From NCBI GenBank assembly GCA_002189035.1, contig NEEC01000012.1:3162001-3226000 (forward strand): DNA of 64,000 nucleotides, written 5' to 3'. This DNA comes from Utricularia gibba. Its lineage: Eukaryota > Streptophyta > Magnoliopsida > Lamiales > Lentibulariaceae. The translations under genes were made by a program, and so were the position numbers. Positions 35,201 through 46,310 of the stretch are shown piece by piece. The stretch's first letter is position 1; every line of letters begins with the position of its first letter. The notes below the pieces were generated by a model that was given only the letters and a program-made list of their open reading frames with translations, had not been told where the DNA came from and did not search any database.

Positions 35201-38200
35201 CCTTAGTCGTCTTCCGAAAGAGGATCTCTATGAAAAGAAGAGGATAACTCTTCATTTTTCTTAACATTTTGCGAATGAATGTTGTTAGAAATGCAACTAT
35301 CTCTTCATATTCTTTGCAGGGCCTTGCCTTTTGCTCCTTTAGGATATCGTAGAATACATTGATGAATGACAACTGCAAAATTGTTCAAATTTGAAATATC
35401 AGCATTTTTACTTACCACGGAAGTGATAATATCCAAGACAAAAAAAAAAATGACTGACAACCTGGTAAAGCATTGGTGATAAGTCCAAATCGTGGCAAAC
35501 TTTCCCAAGCATGCTTACTATGTAATGGTTCGTAAGAGTAGAGTTACTCTTATAGTTACTCAGCAGCCAACATAATTTCTGAATTATAGAGTGGTTAGCA
35601 AGAGCAGAAACCAAAGAGGAAACCTTAAGGTCAACCTCAGTGGTTGCTGCTGGGAGCTCATCGCCTGAAGATTTATCAATGTAACTGTTAAAACCATCAT
35701 GGTCAACAACATTCTTATCACCAGCATTAGCTTCAGAAAGCTGCTGCAAAGGTTCATCCTCAGATAAATTTCCAAGACCATTATCCAGCTCAGCATAAGA
35801 GCTAGGATTCCCCACTGTATCATTCCCCAAGGTGTTTCCAAGAACTGATTTTTCAGAAGTGGTGTTGACTGAGTCAGTTTTAGGGGTCTTGCAATGCTCA
35901 TTTGATTGAGAAGTATCAGCATGTTTGTTCATTGAATTTTTCACCTTCTTCTTCCTTGATTTTTTCGAAACCTTCCAGAGAAAATATCAATAGTTCAGCA
36001 TTCATATTTGTAGAATTCAAAAAAAAAAAAAAAAAATCAAGTCATAAAAGCATATCCTCATTTTCCAGTCATATACTAGATACAAGTACAAAGTCTTAGC
36101 TTCAGTAAGAATGACTAGAATAATAGGCTTCCACCATTTAGAAAACCAGCAACACATATAAGCAACTTCATTGAGAAAGGGGGGCAACCTAGCTAGTTCA
36201 ATTTTTCATGGAGCCAAAAAAATCTGCATAAGGGTACTATGAGAAGAAAAATGGACCAGAATATGGATTAAAAAATACTAGGAAATGAATGCATATGAAA
36301 ATTGAAATACGATATAGCCTATCAAATATACCCGCAATGTTCCACGTTCTTCGAGGTTTTCAAGAAGTTGCAGGATCAAATACACACATTCCACCAAATT
36401 TGTTAGATCACTGAAAATTATATCAAAAGATCAGTGAAGAACAATACACACGCAACGAGTGGAAGCATCAAGCATTTCAAATCTGTTAATCGTGTTCCTT
36501 CCACAACTATACCTTTTTGACTGTTTATGAGGATTGAATGATTTAATCAGGACGAATAAAAAATGGGTCAGTCCTTCCTCAGTTTGATCATAGAACAACT
36601 TGTACAGAAGAATGCGAGCAGTATGAGGTTCATTTGAATCTTCTGAACCTTGCGTGAGCACCAAATCAAGCATGCAAATCTATGAAATGCAGAAAGATCA
36701 GTATTCTCCAAAACATTCGAAGGTTTATTGTTATAATAAAAAAGAATGAGCATGAAAAGGCAAACACTATTGGAAAACAATAATTATCATCTTCGGAGGA
36801 ACAGATCAAATGAGTCTTTGATTCCATTTCGTAAGAGGGATAACATGGGATTATAAACCACATTGAAAATAATGGAGAATATGCTCCAAAGGATCATTTT
36901 AAGAATATAAAAAGAGGAGGTTTTACCATAATTTTCACAAGGGATCCAGCCACAGAGACAAGTTTGTAGTCATTTGTTTGTTTCAAACCTTCAAATGCAT
37001 AACGCCATTTTGAAATCACCAGTACAAACATTGGTTCATTCAATGTTTCAGCAATGGGTCCACATATGTTGCCATTGAACAACGTGCCATCATCATGAGA
37101 CGAATTTGATGCATTAATTTCAACATCCATAAAAGGCTGTCAATGCATACGGAAGAGCACCATCAGCTCTACACTCAAAAGCTTATGAGGTGAAAATTTG
37201 ACAAAGGTAATCCATCTTTCTTCATTTAAAAAAGATGCATTTCCTTCCATTGCATTAAGATGCATTTATTACTTTAAAAAACCAGCCATTATCAAAACAC
37301 CCAGGAGGGCTTTGAGCCCTTCTCTCGCATAAAGTAGGATGAAAATCATGATATGTTGAAGGCATGCCATCATGATTACACAGAAGACGGTGATCACAAG
37401 TAAAAAGAATTCATGCCAGGATTAAACATCGTTTCAAACAGTTGTATATTTACCTTCTCTAAGGATCTGTAGTATTGAAATGATGTGACAAAATGCGCAA
37501 CCTCGAAAAATATGACAACTTCAGTTGCCTGAAAATCTACGTGTTCTTCATCAATATCTTCACGAATAGACTGCATCAATACTGATTGAGGAAAAAGATG
37601 AGTACTATGTCAGTCGTATGCACCCAAAAACAAGAGAATAGCAATCAAGCTCGTTGAAAATCATTACCATTATATCCCCCAGAAACAAACTGAATTACGA
37701 ACTCATTGAGTAATCGATGTATATTTCCTTCTGATGCTAGTTTATCATGGTCCCATATCTCCTTTTTGGCTGGACCTCGGTGCTTTTTGTGAGCTTTCAT
37801 TAGAGGAACACCAGAAGCAGATGGCTTTCCTTTAAAAAGGGCCTTAGAACCATCCTGAAGTTCATCAACAACAAAAAGCATGTATGTAACATTGAAAACT
37901 AGCTCTAATAAAGTTCACTGAGGATTAGTATGATCATGGCATAACGTTGCAAATGACCTCATTCATAGATACATATAGCACTTAATCTCACAATAAAACA
38001 AATACTTGACTCATCAATAGAATTGCAAATGTACAGCAAAACAAATCATACCAACAAAGTCCGTGTGAACGTTCCACTGAATTGTGAATAGGAGCTGCGA
38101 TTATTAAATTTGGTAATCATCCTTTTCTGCTTTTCCTCTTCCATGATCATCCGGAGACAGTTGACTGAATTTTCAGCAGCATGTTCCACCTATTTAGGAA

Positions 38201-39394
38201 ACCCCACATAAGACAATGGTTTGACAAATTTAGAGCAACATTGCAGAAATGATATATGATATGATTGGAAATGAAGAAGAAATAATAAGCGAGGACGAAT
38301 GGTATGGAATGCATATAAAAAAGTGGGAAAAATAACTTGTTCACTTGGATGATAATAGAGACCCGATGTAGAAGGTAAATATATACAACCTTTGAGTCTT
38401 TGAACTTGGAGGATGCTGTAGCAATCAACTCAGGATCTTGTCCCTTGAATATGCAATGAAAGATTTCCAGTAAAAGGAGGTTGTCTTGGTTTAAATAGCA
38501 ATGCAAACTTCCAATATGCAGTGTTAATGCCAATATCAGATCCATAACGTTCTCCTGGAAAAATAGTTCCAAGCACTTGTCTCGAATAGACAGAAATTGA
38601 GCAGCACATCCACCTGCTTTCTGCTGCATTGAAATTTCTTGAATTGCCAGAATATTTCGAAATAAAGTAAGAAACAGCTGCACTAGTTTCCAGTCATCCT
38701 CTGTGAAGCTCTCACTGAAGAAAAGTAACCAAAGAATCAACCCAGGCCACTCAATGATGTGCCTAAAATCATTGCAAGAGTTCAGATGAAAAAATAAAAA
38801 ATCAAAACTCACTCCTCAAGATTTTCAAGCGGGCTTTCCAGAAAAGATATAATAACTGGGAGAATGTCGCTGTACGCGATCACTGACTTCAATCCCCATA
38901 AGTACTCCATTTGCTGTTGAATATCATTCGACGTCGGTTCAATTGGCATTGTAAGAAACACGATCACCTTCACTGCAAATGGATCCAAAATCACAGATGA
39001 ATTGTAACCAAAAGCCCAGCATTTTCATTACCCCAAAAGTTGAGTTAACTATTACCTGCATTCAACACCAAACCACGATCTTCCTGGCAGTACAGAATAA
39101 TCGGTATCAAATCGCTACTCATAGTATTCCATCTACAAACTTGCTTAAACACATCCCGTTTCTCCGGATCATCACGCCTCAGAAACCTCAGCAGATCCTT
39201 CATGTTCTCTTCGCATAAAAAAACGATTTTCCAGCAACAAATCGTCAAACCATGCTGAATTTCCAACATAACCAAATAAAAACTCGGAAAACCATACCAG
39301 AACAATATTCGCCTTTGGAGTAGCCAATGCATTTACCATTATCATCCTCCTCGATTATCCCGAGACCAGCACAAATGACCGACAACCCCTCCAT
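32264..39394 (-). CDS. TIM: TIMELESS replication-fork protein homologue
   Basis: Nineteen exons, in transcript order: 39394-39298, 39208-39056, 38972-38813, 38714-38390, 38189-38052, 37854-37668, 37581-37454, 37136-36927, 36679-36513, 36410-36332, 35971-35462, 35372-35023, 34638-34543, 34235-34143, 34042-33974, 33906-33688, 33419-33312, 32867-32763, 32528-32264. The total is 1152 residues and every junction keeps frame. The N-terminus (MEGLSVICAGLGIIEEDDNG), NMKDLLRFLRRDDP, VFLTMPIEP, ENVMDLILAL and SQFSGTFTRTLLDGSKALFKG match plant TIMELESS (Arabidopsis At5g52910). With TIPIN it forms the fork protection complex that couples helicase and polymerase and signals to ATR. The last seven introns are all phase 2, in the basic, disordered tail. 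The gene is intact. Confidence 0.95.
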
Positions 39395-40089
39395 TCTTTC
39401 CCTACGAGGATTATCGAGAACTTCTATCCATCCTAAAGCTCAGGGCATGCAAACACTGATAAGAGCAAAATTTCCCGCCTTTCTTGGGGAAAGTAGCGGG
39501 AGCGTAATTTATAATCGTCAAGCCCCCTCGGCCCACATTTCACCCAAACGAAATGGGCCGGGCCTGGGTTATCTGTATTGACGGTCCAATTTAATCCACC
39601 GTCTCTTTTGAATATTTATTTTAATATATATATATATATATATTAAAAGCATTTGATATAGATTCTATAGAGCAAACATCCAAACTTGCCATCTTTCTTT
39701 TGAAAATTATAAATAAAATATTTCTTTCTATTTAATTACACTTATAAATTTTTAATGTTTAATTCTTGTACCCAAAAATTTACAGTGGAGTCACAAGGTA
39801 ACAGAAGAGTAGCACTTTCTTATTGGCACTTGAGGATATATTACATGCATTTCAATAGGTACTTACAAACCACATTGGAAGAGTGAATATGAGGCAAACA
39901 CAGCCAAGGCAGCAACACCTACAGACCACTTGCGTAGCTTCAAGAATAACCAACTGCGTCTACTCTACTATCATTACATACAAATGATGATTGCCAAGCG
40001 AATCAAAACCGACTGCACACAGAAGCTGAGACAGAGAGCGAGAGAGAGATCACGACCTTTAAAAGTGGGAGTATAAATAAAGCCTTGAG
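39395..40089. other. TIMELESS promoter and 3' flank of the next gene
   Basis: The right-hand flank of the TIMELESS gene is followed by an AT-rich stretch with a TA repeat at about 39624-39642. From about 39780 it is probably the 3' untranslated region of the WRKY19-like gene. No coding exon is seen. Confidence 0.5.
39624..39642. repeat. TA dinucleotide repeat
   Basis: About nine TA units lie in the intergenic region upstream of TIMELESS. It is a simple microsatellite. Confidence 0.85.
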
Positions 40090-42019
40090 TCACAGTGGTT
40101 GCTGTTGTGATGCAGGATTCAGGTTGTCGCCTGCCTCACCAACACAGCCTGTTACACAGGCTTTACCTTTTGCAAGCATTGCCATTAGTCTGCCACCGTG
40201 TACTCGGCCTTCCGGCAAGCTGAGTTGATCCAAGCAGGAAGCGCCAGCACTGAAAATCGTAGCGGTGGCAACTGGGGAGGATTGTGATGGATACCCTACT
40301 GATGCGGAAGCAGTTGATGCTGACCTGTTGTTGTCTGATGTGCCTGGTAAAGAGTGACTGGTTTTTGGTGTCAAAATGCCTTCAAGAGTTGATGCTGTCC
40401 TGTTGCTGGCTGATCCATGCAGTTTTCCCTGCATTTGAGCACTGTGGGCTGTACAGAGGCCGGACTTTCCCCTAGCAAACTTATCACATTGAGAGCCATC
40501 TTGATCACCCAACTCTGAAGATAAATGACCCCAGGAGCATCTTCTTCCTCCACCGTGTGCCTTGCAGAAGTCGGTGCTACCTTGTGCACTCTTTGGGCAA
40601 CCTTCAAATTTACACCTCTTCCCACCGCCATGACGGACGCAATAGCTTGTTCGTCCTCGTGCGCTCTTGGTACAGTCAGGAACTGCACATCTCTTGCCAC
40701 CACCATGACCAACACAAAATAAAGTCCCCCATGAACACTCTTGGTGCACCCCCTGCAGTGCATCTTTTTCCACCACCATGCCCTTTACAGAATGGAGTGC
40801 TGCCTTCTGCACCTTTGGTGCAACCCAAAAATGTGCATCTTCTACCACCACCATGAGCTTTACAAAACATTGTGCTGCCTTGAGCACCTTTTGAGCACAT
40901 GGGAAATTGGCAACGACGGCCACCACCATGGGAGATGCAAAGGCCGGAGATGCCCTCAGCACTCTTGGTGCAGTTTTCTATCTTGCAGCGTTTGCCACCT
41001 CCATGACGAATGCAAAGCCCAGATTTTCCTCTGGCTGCACGGACACAGTCTTCTTGAGTGCATCTCCTTCCACCACCATGGCTTATGCAGTAATCAGTAC
41101 GGCCTTCAGCACTTTTTGTACATCCAAGGTGCTGGCACCGCTTCCCACCACCATGTGCCTTGCAGAAGACTGTCTTGCCTTCAGCGCCCTTCTTGCATCC
41201 ACCTTTCTGACACCTCCTACCTCCTCCATGAGCAATACAGAGTCCAGAAGCGCCCCTCGCACCTCTGGTACATCCCTCAAACCGGCAAGTTTTCACATTA
41301 CTTTTACGTTGCTGGCGTTTGATATTCACAGCAGATGGACTACCGACGGAAGTTGGAGGCACCACTGCAGTTGAAGGGCTGCTCGATTCAGTGGGATTGT
41401 TATTGCAATTACAACCACCACAGCTTTGTTTCAATAAACTGGAAGTTTCAAGTTGACTCTTATGAGGAAGCAACAGAGGGGCCCTTTTCCACTGTGAAGA
41501 TGTTGAACCATCATCCATCATATGAATTTCAGGGAGAACAATAGGTGAGCCAGATGTATTCTGGTGCGGTGTCAACCCTTGGGCCACAGTGGTTACATCA
41601 GACTCTGCTGTTCCAGTAGACAGACTTAAGTGAAGGTCCAAATACGGCCTACATACCTTCTCAGCTTTTGATGAGCCAGCAAGAACCATCTTTGAACTGC
41701 ATGACCTATCGAATCCCGTTTCCAGATTGATGCTGAGACCAAGATCAAGAGAAACGCCATCTTCAACTTCCAATGGGGAGCATCTGGTAGTCATTATGCT
41801 TGATGATGGACCCAATCCAAGAACCAGAGAGGACGCCTCTCTGACAGCACTGGAATGATTGATATCCGTAAAGTGCCTCTTTTTTCCTCTGGAGACATAG
41901 GCTCCCAACACTCCCGGCAAATTAGAGTCAAGAGCAGCATCAACCTTGAAACCACCAGTTTTGTCCCAGTACTTTGATGAAGAGGCCAACGCATTGGAAC
42001 CAAAAGGGCCACCATCCAT
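40090..42019 (-). CDS. WRKY19-type CHHC repeat protein, two one-base frameshifts
   Basis: This single exon starts at the ATG at 42019 (MDGGPFGSNALASSS). The N-terminal 200 residues contain EAR-like LxLxL motifs (SLDLGLSINL, YLDLHLSLST), which recruit co-repressors. Then come about ten tandem repeats of about 25 residues of the form GGGKRCx4GCTKSAEGxTxFCKAH, the zinc-finger array also found in Arabidopsis WRKY19 and the loricrin-like proteins At5g64550 and At5g09670. No WRKY domain is visible. The frame changes twice, at the five-C runs 40749-40753 and 40726-40730. Adding one base to each restores the repeat register (CTKSVHGG, then TLFCVGHGGGKRC), and the array continues to the stop at 40090, about 643 residues. 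Without correction, translation stops shortly after the first break. Probably a nuclear regulator, by inference. Confidence 0.85.
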
Positions 42020-43815
42020 GCACACAATCTCAGGATTTGTGGCAACAAACATCAGAAAGCAAAAACCTATAAATAGGAAAGAATCCAAAGAATGGAGAAC
42101 TTCTACGCTTTACAAGTAAAGGTAATGGCTAGAGCAAACTGAACATTTCCCAAAGATGAAGCATCCACTGCTAACAAACCCTGATGTATCATTGCGGTCC
42201 ATCCTAGGAGCAACGAAGGGCAGTTGAGACCTTCAAAAGATGCAAGAATCAACCCAACGCATTAAGATCCCCTGCCAAAACAAAGGCATGCGAATTCCTT
42301 TTTCAAAACTAAAGAACTTCTAGTGACTATGAACCAGACCCCTCACTCAATGTTAACGCAAACATCAGAGTAGAATATGAAGCACAACAAGAAGGCAAAG
42401 TCTAACAATGTTTTTTTTTTTTTTGTATACTGTTGAAGTCTCAATTGCACGATGAATACCCCTCAAAGGAAAAAAAAAATCACATGCTCAAATTGCACAC
42501 ACAAAGCGATATGAATCTTTCATCTTTACGTATACTTTTTAATATTTCAGGCAAGAAAAAGATAAAGGTATTATAAAGACTGTCTACAAACTTCATAGAA
42601 TACTTTTTATGCATACAAATGGCGGTTGGCATAAAAGATTGCACGAGAATTACGCAAGTAAGATGAGAACACAAACTTCTAGGAATACCGAAAACTCCCA
42701 ACGACTATCGCAAACAACATGACAGGGTATAAGTAATTTGCAAGGCACAGGGAAAAAAATCTTCATGCAGGAGAAAAAAAGATATTCAGCAGGAGATAGT
42801 GCATCGCATAACCATTCTTCCAAAAAAAAAATCATTATTGAGGTGAAATACAGAGGAACTCAGTCTTGAAAAGCCGATAAAAAACCGTCGAACCCCCAAA
42901 TCTGATTATATTGTGAATGAATTAAATGTTCCATTTGCAGAAGAACCGTGCCAGCGGCAATCTAGAGGAGAACATAAACGAAATCCATGTCCCCAAATCC
43001 AAGAATTCGATCAAGACACCAAAAAAGAAAATGAAATCCGATCATTGTAACACGTATAATTCAGCAACTCACCCCCTCAAGAAGGCGAACTCGCTCAAAC
43101 CAGCGCCGAGAACTCACGAACCGAATGCACCGCTGAAGCTTACAGCGAGGGTTCTGGAGCTCCAGAAAATCGGACAAGTTGCGAAGTCGAGAGAAAGCAT
43201 TGGTGGAGAAAAATCCATTGGAAAACACGGAGAAAATAATTCATAGTGGGAATTCGGCGCAGGATAAAGAAGTCGGCGCACATTAACTAAACCCCCCTGG
43301 ATCCTCCGCATGCGCCCGCACGGTTGCTTCCATGCGTGGTCCAATTGAATCCCGACACCGCTACGTTTCCAATTTCATCGACTTCATTTTTTATGTGCTT
43401 ACAAAAAAATAATACTAACAGATACTAATTGTAATATAAAATATTTTAAATTTCCGTTTTAATATTTTTTAAAAAATATTTTTATATTCCAAATAGAGAG
43501 AGTGTGTGTTTTTTTTTTTCTTGCAGTATTAATTTGGGCATGAGGGGGAGAGCAGTCCGCTGAAGAAAGAAACGCCTGCGTGCATCCAATGATTGCCCGA
43601 ATATAGTCGTCGTAATCGTTGACTACGAGGACGCTCATCCACCCGGCGGCGGCGGCGGCTCCAAGTCGCTGAAACGCCGCTAGTCGATACCATGCTTTGT
43701 GTATCATTTATTTTTATTTTTTTAATGATATAATTTTAATAATTCTTATTTTTCTTCAATGGACCCATGGATGTCAAATGACATCATTAAAAAAGTATTC
43801 AAATTATAAATTTAA

Positions 43816-43837
43816 ATTATTATTATTATTATTATTG
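43816..43837. repeat. (ATT)n trinucleotide repeat
   Basis: About seven ATT units occur in otherwise unannotated intergenic DNA. It is a simple microsatellite. Confidence 0.85.
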
Positions 43838-45603
43838 TTATCATCTCCGACCACCACACATGGCGGATCACGTTTATTTCCACCTCAAGCCGCTACTTTA
43901 TATCACAACTTGCGCTTCTTTGGCGATGATGTGGTGTTGTTCTGGTTTACAAGGCGCACCCTCCTGTTCTCATTATCAGCTTACAGCTAGCTAAGGGGTA
44001 GAATCGCGATTTCTCATTGGCGGTTGTGGATGAAGCCCAGGAGGAGGAGGATTTGGGGTCTTTTAACTGCTTCTCCAAAGGAAGAAGAAGGAGGAGATAT
44101 TTGGTTTGCAAAGCGTCAGCACCTTTACTTTTCTCTTTGCATGCAGATATGTTTTCTCTTTTCCTGGTCGCTTTATGCTACCGAAAGTGATGGGAAATGG
44201 CCCTGTCCCTGCCCCCGCCCCTTTACCCTCCCCATCTGAATCTGAAATTCAATGCCCTTTGGAGATGTGCTAAATGAAAGTGCACTCATTGGGTAACTAA
44301 GATGAGTTTATTATTGATATGAGGGTAGATGTTATCTACGATCACACAAAAAAAAAAAGTATTAATTGAATTGAAGACCAATTCGACTTGGAGGTGAGTA
44401 TTAGAATTCATAATACCATATCGAAAAATAAAAATAAAATAATTAAGTATATAATAAATTGTGAATCACAAATAATCGGTTAAACGTAATACTTTATATT
44501 ATGATTTACATTTATTATGTACTTAAGCTTCACGTATGCGTATGCCTGATCTATAGGATCCTAAATTTCAATAGTGCTCCCACCACTCCCTTGCCAGACC
44601 TGGTTCCGTCTTCAACTCCCCGTGCACCACCGGAATATACCCCTCCTCCCCTCTAAAGTGGGTGTTCCTATGCACCATAGCTAGGGCTATTTACTTTACT
44701 TCCAAAAAAGTAATGTTGAATATGATCAGTTTTTTTCGAAAAAGTGACATATCAAGCTCATATAAAGATTTTTTTGGGTTTTCACGATCAATGTGGGATA
44801 TTGAACTTGGTCCAAAAGGGACAACTTCTGTGTTGGAATGCATGGAAGGATTATTACTTGGAATATCCTTTTGAAAATATTCCAAACTTATCTTAAGACA
44901 CGACCAAGAATCAGTTCATCTGGTTGGGGTGCGCACTTAACGCTACTTTGTCTGGGGGAATTTATGTGATGCCTCACATGCCAAAACACAAGTTGGCTTT
45001 GGTGACCTTTTATTTATTTTCATTATTTCACATAGTGATGTAATAGAATTGTGAATTTTACATAGTGACTGATGTAATGACATGAATTGCGATTGTAATG
45101 GATATCATTGATATTTGAAGCATGACATTAGATTGAATTGTAATGGAGCAAGTTTGATGTCATCTTCATAGTTGGGCTCTTCCTAGTGGGCTTGGCCCAA
45201 ATCACCTTTCTTCAAAAAAACAAAAAAAAACTTTTAAAAAATTATAAATATTTATCTTTAAATATAATATTTAAATGATAGATAGGCTATCTGCTTAATC
45301 AATTTAAATTATTAAATATATTGATATTTCAAAAAAATAATTTGGAAAATAACTTAATTGGATGATGTGCATGCATTGAAGTGATCGAATTGATTCTTAT
45401 GAAAAAAATCATAATCCGACCCGATTGTTTATGCAGCGACTCGGGTTTTAAAACCTCTTGGACCGGTTATTATTAAACATTTTTTTATTTGCAAACAATT
45501 GAACATGCTGCTTAAATTAAATGGCTGAAAGGAGGGAACGTCAGCTGGTATGAAGTGGGCCCCACTAGATTCTACACTGGCAATTTATCCAACCATATTT
45601 TGA

Positions 45604-45609
45604 CACGTG
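45604..45609. promoter_or_regulatory. G-box upstream of SIG5
   Basis: ACACGTGT contains a palindromic CACGTG core about 700 bases before the SIG5 start and just upstream of its likely leader. Arabidopsis SIG5 is induced by blue light, cold, salt and the clock through bZIP and bHLH factors, so a G-box here is plausible. It is a single short match and could be chance. Confidence 0.4.
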
Positions 45610-46310
45610 TGTAAGGGTATCGGTGAACTCTCCTCCAAATATCTCCATTTCGACTCCGGGAATGCCACGTAAGCAGACCTTCTGTGCTCCACATCTTCCG
45701 CGTCACCTCTTGTGTCGCCGTGGACAACTTCTCCGCCATCGATCACTTGGCAAGAAGCGTGCAGACGTCCAGTCCAAGGAAAAGGTTGTGATGGGAAAGT
45801 TTGAGAGCTTTGGAGTTGGTATTTTTCAAGGCGATGACTATGTGCATTTGTTTGTTGTGAATCGAAGAGTGATTCGCGTCTAGATTCTTCGATTGTCGCC
45901 GAAATCTGGCGGTGGTGGTTGGGAAATCTCTGCGTGATAAATACCTCTGGAGGCGTGGTAAGGTACTTCATGCTAACTGTATTACGGTTAGTTCGATTCT
46001 ATGCATCATCTCTTCGATTACGATTGCGTCCTGTGAGTTTTAAGCTCAAGTAGAGAGTTGCTTCGTAAGGATTCATCATACTGTTTTATGCATTTTAATT
46101 ACACTGAAGATTGTGTTGTCAGCGAATGCTTTGAAACGGATGAATACTTTTTGATGTGTAATTCGCTTTTATTGTAACGGAAGAATTTGCTGATTTTTTC
46201 GCCGTGGTTGGTTACTGATGAAATCATTCGATTGTGTAGCAGGCATAGAAACAACGTGGTGGTTTTTGCATTCTAAGTACACAAAACTGCGGTGTGAAAC
46301 TGATTTTGGT

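Larger units (their letters stand above)
42020..46310. other. Long divergent intergenic region between WRKY19-like and SIG5 genes
   Basis: The left 1.2 kb (to about 43250) probably holds the spliced leader and promoter of the WRKY19-like gene. From 43300 to 45600 I see no gene; the sequence is AT-rich with scattered low-complexity tracts. From about 45600 to 46310 it becomes the SIG5 promoter and leader, with a probable leader-intron acceptor (TGTAGCAG) near 46241. The plus-strand frame at 45623-45883 has no recognisable domain. Confidence 0.5.

Noticed and set aside
40741-41374. Plus-strand open frames across the zinc-finger array
   Set aside because: The repeat nature of the minus-strand gene keeps several frames open; the Cys/His periodicity belongs to the minus strand.
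45623-45883. Plus-strand 86-codon frame before SIG5
   Set aside because: It has an ATG but no recognisable domain, and lies in the promoter and leader region; a uORF role cannot be excluded but is not supported.
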